Assembly (NCBI GenBank): GCA_016713505.1
Contig: JADJPA010000002.1
Coordinates: forward strand, 248,001-312,000
DNA length: 64,000 nucleotides
Reading direction: 5' to 3'
Source: Candidatus Competibacteraceae bacterium
Lineage (GTDB): Bacteria > Pseudomonadota > Gammaproteobacteria > Competibacterales > Competibacteraceae
Under the pieces are notes generated by a model, which made no database searches, was not told where the DNA came from, and saw only the letters and a list, made by a program, of their open reading frames with translations. The position numbers and the translations under genes were made by a program. Numbering within the stretch: the first letter of the stretch is position 1; the number at the start of each line of letters is the position of its first letter. Positions 59,701 to 64,000 of the stretch are shown here, piece by piece.

Positions 59701-61728
59701 ATGGCGACCATCACGGCATCCGGCATGGGTTCCGGCATGGACATCAACGGTTTGGTCACGCAGTTGATGGCGGCCGAGCGACAACCGGCCACCCAGCGGC
59801 TGGACCGCAAGGAGGCCGCGCTACAAACGAAAATTTCCGCCATCGGCAATTTCAAAAGCGCGCTGTCGACCTTTCGCTCCGCGCTGTCCGGCCTGAAAGA
59901 TGCCAACACTTTTCAAGCGACCGCCAAGGCCGCGGTCGCCAACGATAAGCTGTTTACCGCCAGCGCCAGCACCGGCGCTCCGGCGGGTTCCTACAGCGTC
60001 AAGGTAGACCAACTGGCGCAGGCGCAACGGCTGGCCACGTCCGCCGATCAGCGCTTCAAAAGCCTGACGGATGAAGTCGGCACCGGCACGCTCACCTTTC
60101 AATTCGGCAGCTACGGCGGCACCGAGGCCAGCCCCACCTTCACCGCCAACCCGGAACAATCGGTCAAGACCATCAACATCACCGCCGCCAACAACACCCT
60201 AAGCGGGCTGGCGAAAGCCATCAACGACGCCAAGATCGGCGTCCAGGCCAGCATCGTCAACGACGGCGGCGGCTACCGGTTGGTGCTGGGTTCCACCAAC
60301 ACCGGCGCGGCCAACAGCCTAAAGATCACGGCGGCCGACGGCGATGGCAACAACGCCGACGTGGCCGGGCTATCGCTGTTGGCGTATGACCCGACTCAGA
60401 GTGTGGGGTCCGGCAAAAACATGATTCAAACGCTGGCCGGTCAGGATGCCCGCGCCGTCATCGACGGACTGGCCGTCACCAGCGCCAGCAACACGCTGAA
60501 AGAAGCCATCCCCGGCGTCACGGTCGATCTCAAATCCACCGACAGCGCGGCGACCACTTTAGCGGTCTCGCAAGACAACAGCGCGATCAGCGGCGGCGTG
60601 CAATCCTTCGTCAAGGCGTTCAACGAACTTGCCAATACGGTCAAAGCGCTGACCAGCTACAACGCCGAAACCAAGCAAGCCGGCGCGCTGCAAGGCGATT
60701 TCAGCGTGCGTTCCATCTTCGGCCAACTGCGCGGCGAGCTCGGTAAAATGGTGAGCGGGGCCTCGCCGCAACTGGATTCGCTGGCTGATTTGGGCATCAC
60801 CACCGAGCGCGACGGCACCCTCAAACTCGACAGCGGCAAGCTGCAAAAAGCCGTCGCGGTCGACCCGCAAGGCGTCGCCGGCCTGTTCGCCCGCGCCGGT
60901 CGCACCACCGATCCGCTGGTCAAGTACGCCAGCGCCACCAACGACAGCAAAACGGGCGACTACGCCGTGGCGGTCAGCCAGCTGGCGACGCAGGGTAGTT
61001 ATGCCGGTTCCGCCGTCACCTTAACCGCCGGCTCCTTAACGCTTGACAGCAGTAACAACACCTTCGCCCTCAAAGTCAACGGCGCGCAGTCCGGCACGAT
61101 TAGCCTGTCGCAGGGAACCTTCACCCCAGCCCAACTGGCCGCTGACCTGCAAAGCCAGATCAATGGCGATTCCGCCTTAAAAGCAGCCGGTGCGTCGGTC
61201 AGCGTCAGTTTCAGCGGCGATAAATTTACCTTGACCTCGGCCAGCTACGGCGCGAGTTCCAGCATTCAATTCACTGCGGCAAACGCGGCTCTAGGCTTCA
61301 GTACCGGCGCTGCCGGCAGCACCCCAGGCAAGGATGTTCAAGGCACCATCGGCGGAAGTGAAGCAACCGGTTCCGGCCGCAAGCTCACCGGAGCCGGCGG
61401 CGGCGCAACAGGGATCGCGGTCGAAGTGTTGGGCGGAAGCGCCGGCGAACGCGGTAAGGTTTCGCTGTCCGACGGGCTCGCGCAGCGGCTGGACAATCTG
61501 CTGAACGACGTGCTCAGCGGCGATGGCCCGCTCAACGGTCGCACCGAAAGCCTCAACAAGCAAGTGGATCGGCTCGGCGACGAGCGGGAAAAGCTCGACA
61601 CGCGGATGACCTCTCTGGAAAGCCGCTATCGTGCCCAGTTCATGGCGATGGATAAACTGGTGAGCCAACTGACCGCCACCGGCAATTATTTGACCCAGCA
61701 ATTGAGCGCGTCTTCCAGCTCGAAGTAG
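59701..61728 (+). CDS. fliD: Filament cap protein FliD (HAP2)
   Basis: 675 residues, longer than the 450-500 of enterobacterial FliD. The start SGMDINGLVTQLMAAERQPA, with TQRLDRKEAALQTKISAIGN, and the end LESRYRAQFMAMDKLVSQLT with GNYLTQQL are conserved D0/D1 parts. The interior carries an additional domain (about 430-580). AAGGAGG precedes the ATG by 6 bases. It caps the filament and adds flagellin. Confidence 0.95.
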   Translation: MATITASGMGSGMDINGLVTQLMAAERQPATQRLDRKEAALQTKISAIGNFKSALSTFRSALSGLKDANTFQATAKAAVANDKLFTASASTGAPAGSYSVKVDQLAQAQRLATSADQRFKSLTDEVGTGTLTFQFGSYGGTEASPTFTANPEQSVKTINITAANNTLSGLAKAINDAKIGVQASIVNDGGGYRLVLGSTNTGAANSLKITAADGDGNNADVAGLSLLAYDPTQSVGSGKNMIQTLAGQDARAVIDGLAVTSASNTLKEAIPGVTVDLKSTDSAATTLAVSQDNSAISGGVQSFVKAFNELANTVKALTSYNAETKQAGALQGDFSVRSIFGQLRGELGKMVSGASPQLDSLADLGITTERDGTLKLDSGKLQKAVAVDPQGVAGLFARAGRTTDPLVKYASATNDSKTGDYAVAVSQLATQGSYAGSAVTLTAGSLTLDSSNNTFALKVNGAQSGTISLSQGTFTPAQLAADLQSQINGDSALKAAGASVSVSFSGDKFTLTSASYGASSSIQFTAANAALGFSTGAAGSTPGKDVQGTIGGSEATGSGRKLTGAGGGATGIAVEVLGGSAGERGKVSLSDGLAQRLDNLLNDVLSGDGPLNGRTESLNKQVDRLGDEREKLDTRMTSLESRYRAQFMAMDKLVSQLTATGNYLTQQLSASSSSK

Positions 61729-61794
61729 AACTCTGAAACCGGCATCCAATTTGCACATTTGTTGGGACATTCACAAAACCGTCGAGGAACCGAC

Positions 61795-62231
61795 ATGGCT
61801 ACACCCAATATTCCCAAAGCGTTGCGCCAGTACCAGCAAGTCAATACCGAAGCCAGCGCCGCTTACGCCAGCCCGCACCGGCTGATTCAGATGTTGATGG
61901 AAGGCGCGTTCGAGCGCATCGCCGTCGCCAAGGGCTGCATCCAACGTCAGGATTTCGCCGCCAAGGGCGAGCAGATCGGTAAGGCCATCGACATCATCGG
62001 CGGTTTGCGCGACGGATTGAATCTCGATGCCGGCGGCGATATCGCCTGCTTGGCAACCTGGACGCCCTGTATGACTACCTGCAACGGCGGTTGGTGGAAG
62101 CCAATCTGAAGTCGGATATCGCCCTGCTCGACGAAGTGGCCGACCTGTTGCGCCCCGTCAAGGAAGCCTGGGACGCCATCGGCGGCACGGCCAACGCCGA
62201 AGAGGCCGCCAGCGCGGCCGCGCCGGCGTGA
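61795..62231 (+). pseudogene. fliS: Flagellin chaperone FliS with a frame disruption
   Basis: The start is ATG 61795 (ATPNIPKALRQYQQVNTEAS). Residues 1-82 are normal FliS (YASPHRLIQMLMEGAFERIA, AIDIIGGLRDGLNLDAGGDI), but after GGDIA at about 62046 the frame is lost and ends at 62109. The true continuation (NLDALYDYLQRRLVEANLKS, DEVADLLRPVKEAWDAIGG) lies in another frame and stops at 62229-62231, where it overlaps the fliT start as GTGA. So the second half is conserved and correctly coupled. Either a one- or two-base indel in the assembly, a recent mutation, or less likely a programmed shift. FliS binds flagellin before export. Confidence 0.85.
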
Positions 62232-62548
62232 CCCTCAGCGCCGACGACTGGACGCAGCGGATCAAGCTGCTGCGCTTGATGAGCGTCGAGATGCTCGAAC
62301 TGGCCGAGGCCGGCGGTTGGGACGAAGTGACCGAATGGGAAGCCAATCGGCGGACCTTGCTGGAGGAATTATTCCAGCAAGCGCCGCCCGCCGATCTCAC
62401 GCCCGCGCTTGAGGAAGCCGCCCGCGCCGCGCTGTCCTGCGACGCCAGATTACTGGAACTGGCGTGCGAAGAACGGGACAGATTGGGCGACTATCTCAAG
62501 TCGTTCGGTCAGGGCCGCCGCGTTCGCCACGCTTATCAGACTTTCTGA
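62228..62548 (+). CDS. fliT: FliT-family flagellar chaperone
   Basis: 106 residues from the GTG at 62228, overlapping the fliS stop. Wholly helical: DDWTQRIKLLRLMSVEMLEL, VTEWEANRRTLLEELF and LLELACEERDRLGDYLKSF, in line with FliT-like proteins that follow fliS. Sequence conservation in this family is low, so context carries part of the call. Confidence 0.75.
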   Translation: MTLSADDWTQRIKLLRLMSVEMLELAEAGGWDEVTEWEANRRTLLEELFQQAPPADLTPALEEAARAALSCDARLLELACEERDRLGDYLKSFGQGRRVRHAYQTF

Positions 62549-62641
62549 ACATGATTTTTTTGCATCCTTGAGTCGAAAATACCACGTGCAGTGGAGTAGA
62601 CTGTCTGTGTCTTGGGACTAGACATAGAACGAGGAGAACCC

Positions 62642-62884
62642 ATGCCACTGCGAGTCATTAAAAAATGGGGTAGCAGCCCGGCCGTGCGCATTCCGGCGGC
62701 TGTCATGGAAGCCGCCAGCCTCAATCTCGAACAGGAGGTTCAGGTGCGGGCGGAAAACGGCTGCGTCATCATCGAACCTCTGGCGCCCGTGGTCGCCCTT
62801 GATGGGCGCCTGACGGGGATCGCGCCAGAAAATCGACCCGAGGAAGTCCGGACAGGGCGTTGTCCTCGGTCGGGTCTCGGCTGA
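62642..62884 (+). CDS. AbrB/MazE-type antitoxin, no toxin partner
   Basis: 80 residues from ATG 62642 (GAGGAG ten bases upstream). The first 50 residues are a clear swapped-hairpin AbrB domain: PLRVIKKWGSSPAVRIPAAV and EQEVQVRAENGCVIIEP. MazE proteins usually end in a toxin-binding tail with a GPPVGKEVW-like motif; here the tail reads ENRPEEVRTGRCPRSGLG, which looks altered, possibly by small indels. No MazF or other toxin follows; the next gene is PilZ-like. It is therefore an orphan or decayed antitoxin. Confidence 0.8.
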   Translation: MPLRVIKKWGSSPAVRIPAAVMEAASLNLEQEVQVRAENGCVIIEPLAPVVALDGRLTGIAPENRPEEVRTGRCPRSGLG

Positions 62885-62909
62885 GCGTCCCCTGACGTGT
62901 AACCCCAAC

Positions 62910-63485
62910 ATGGCCACCCCTGCCGCCGATCCAGCCGCTCCCGGCCTGGTCTTCACCGGCCGGCTACCGCTGGCGTGGCGCGAGCTGCCGGATTTGCCGG
63001 ACACCATTGCAATTCGGGAACAGGAACGGGCCAATCTCAGCAACCTGCATACCTTGTTCGCGCTGGATATCCACGCCGGCGATTCCGGGGATGACCCCAC
63101 CGCGCTGGCCAACGCCACCGAACTCAAACGGTTGGATTTCAAGGTCGGTTTGCTGCTTGAGCTGGTCGGACAGTTGTACGCGCGCCAGCAGGACATTCCC
63201 GCCGAGCATACCCTGACCCTGGCCGTGACCGGATTGAGCTGGCACGCCGAGGCCGCGCCGCCGGCCGGCAGCCTGTTGCGGATCGAACTGTATTGCAGCC
63301 TCAGCTACCCCCGCCCGCTGGTCTTCCACGCTCGGGTCAGCGCCACGACGCCCTATCCGGGGGGCTGGCACGTCCAAACCCGGTTTCAAGATCCCAGCGA
63401 GCCCCTTCAGGAAGCCCTGGAACGCTATATTTTCCTCCAACACCGCCGCGCCGTAGCCCACAGCCGGCGCAGTGGCATGCGTTAA
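62910..63485 (+). CDS. PilZ-like domain protein
   Basis: 191 residues. The middle (about 50-100) is helical (LKRLDFKVGLLLELVGQLYA). The C-terminal half is beta-rich and like the PilZ fold of non-canonical receptors (LRIELYCSLSYPRPLVFHAR, then GWHVQTRFQD), closing with LQEALERYIFLQHRRAVAHS. The usual RxxxR c-di-GMP motif is not evident, so whether it binds c-di-GMP is uncertain. It lies between fliT and fleQ in the flagellar block. Confidence 0.65.
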   Translation: MATPAADPAAPGLVFTGRLPLAWRELPDLPDTIAIREQERANLSNLHTLFALDIHAGDSGDDPTALANATELKRLDFKVGLLLELVGQLYARQQDIPAEHTLTLAVTGLSWHAEAAPPAGSLLRIELYCSLSYPRPLVFHARVSATTPYPGGWHVQTRFQDPSEPLQEALERYIFLQHRRAVAHSRRSGMR

Positions 63486-63664
63486 AGCTTTGATACCTGC
63501 CCAGTCTTCACTACAATTCTCTCGTTATGGCTGCGGCTGTCTCCAAACAGTGCCGCCAGCATGGCGAAAGCGTGACGCGGTGGATCGAAGGCTGGCGAAG
63601 TGATTTGCCGATTGATGGCCGATTTATCAGCGGCATGCTTCATCCCTTGAAGGACGAGTCCCTG

Positions 63665-64000
63665 ATGAAGACCGCTTTGCTCGTAATCGATGACGACCCC
63701 CAACGGGGCGATGAATTGTGTTTGTTGCTGCGGTTCATGGAAGAAAGCCACATTACGCGGGCGGATTCCTCCAACTGGCGAGTCCACGTGGAGCACAATA
63801 TCGAGTTGCGCTGCATTTTTCTGGGGCGCTACGGCGCCGCCGAGCAGCCGCCCAGCGACATCATCCACGCCCTGCGCACGCTCGCGCCCAAGGCGGCGTT
63901 GATCCTGGTCGAGGAAGCCGAGCAGCCCATCCGCCTGCCGGCCACGCTGGAGGCCAGTTGCGGCGGCCATCTGGCGCATCCGTTCCGCCATTCAGCATTG
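63665..64000 (+). CDS. fleQ: Flagellar master regulator FleQ, N-terminal part (3' end outside window)
   Basis: 112 residues up to the window edge. The FleQ receiver-like domain is recognisable (KTALLVIDDDPQRGDELCLL, then WRVHVEHNIELRCIFLGRYG, and an ILVEEAEQPIRLPATLEASC segment). The AAA+ and DNA-binding domains would lie to the right. In Pseudomonas FleQ is a sigma-54 activator that switches with c-di-GMP, turning flagellar genes on and exopolysaccharide genes off. It would act on the sigma-54 promoter at 38968. The start is the ATG at 63665. Confidence 0.8.
   Translation, partial: MKTALLVIDDDPQRGDELCLLLRFMEESHITRADSSNWRVHVEHNIELRCIFLGRYGAAEQPPSDIIHALRTLAPKAALILVEEAEQPIRLPATLEASCGGHLAHPFRHSAL

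Noticed and set aside
63770..63800. GTCCACGTGGAG as another parS-like site
   Set aside because: It lies within the fleQ coding sequence, lacks the outer bases of the palindrome and is likely chance.

Overview
The window looks like a GC-rich gammaproteobacterium with a polar, Pseudomonas/Vibrio-type flagellar hierarchy. It has a sigma-54-type promoter ahead of flgB, sigma-28-type promoters ahead of flgM and fliC, and a FleQ-type master regulator at the right edge. The sequence alone does not fix the genus. The mixture of housekeeping genes (moaA, glycerate kinase, sod), degraded Rpn/Uma2/IS1 debris and many c-di-GMP proteins would suit an environmental lineage such as the Competibacter/Chromatiales side of the class, but that is a guess.

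Layout. 1-9.9 kb: two LysR genes, a DUF1127 gene, a CHASE-PAS-GGDEF-EAL protein coupled to a small membrane protein, RlpA, a fluoride channel pair (crcB + DUF190), and a coupled DUF3015 lipoprotein / DUF4105 pair. 10-19.5 kb: a radical SAM/SPASM enzyme, a ScpB-like decarboxylase flanked by parS-like palindromes, a secreted PqaA-like protein with a duplicated C-terminal domain, Tat-exported superoxide dismutase, glycerate kinase, moaA, and an FMN reductase/YgiD pair facing an HxlR regulator. 20-23.4 kb: a bufferin (MNIO-modified RiPP) operon bufA-bufB-bufC followed by an ECF sigma / anti-sigma pair. 23.5-25.5 kb: an iteron-type replication origin with an adjacent Rep_3 initiator. 25.5-33.4 kb: a PAS-GGDEF-EAL protein, bacteriohemerythrin, a hydrolase, a KimA-like transporter, an orphan histidine kinase and two very small genes, one a ribbon-helix-helix protein. 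33.7-36.1 kb: a plasmid-type parAB operon with a cluster of inverted repeats upstream. 36.3-50.4 kb: a GGDEF protein, then flgN-flgM-flgA divergent from flgBCDEFGHI-SPOR-flgJKL. 50.5-52.3 kb: a gene graveyard (Rpn-like nuclease with an internal deletion, Uma2 fragment, dead IS1 element with target duplication). 52.4-57.4 kb: an AT-rich 1447-residue methyltransferase/glycosyltransferase and a TPR protein, probably for flagellin glycosylation. 57.5-64 kb: fliC, flaG, fliD, a frameshifted fliS, fliT, an orphan MazE-like antitoxin, a PilZ-like protein and the start of fleQ.

How the parts fit. Three GGDEF proteins (two with EAL domains), a PilZ-like protein and FleQ near the flagellar genes suggest tight c-di-GMP control of motility. 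The most unusual structural feature is a complete plasmid-style replicon (iterons, Rep, parAB, RHH gene) embedded among chromosomal housekeeping and flagellar genes. Either this molecule is a chromid/megaplasmid carrying core genes, or a plasmid replicon has been built into the chromosome. The bufferin operon with its own ECF sigma/anti-sigma pair is the best-defined natural-product or metal-stress module.
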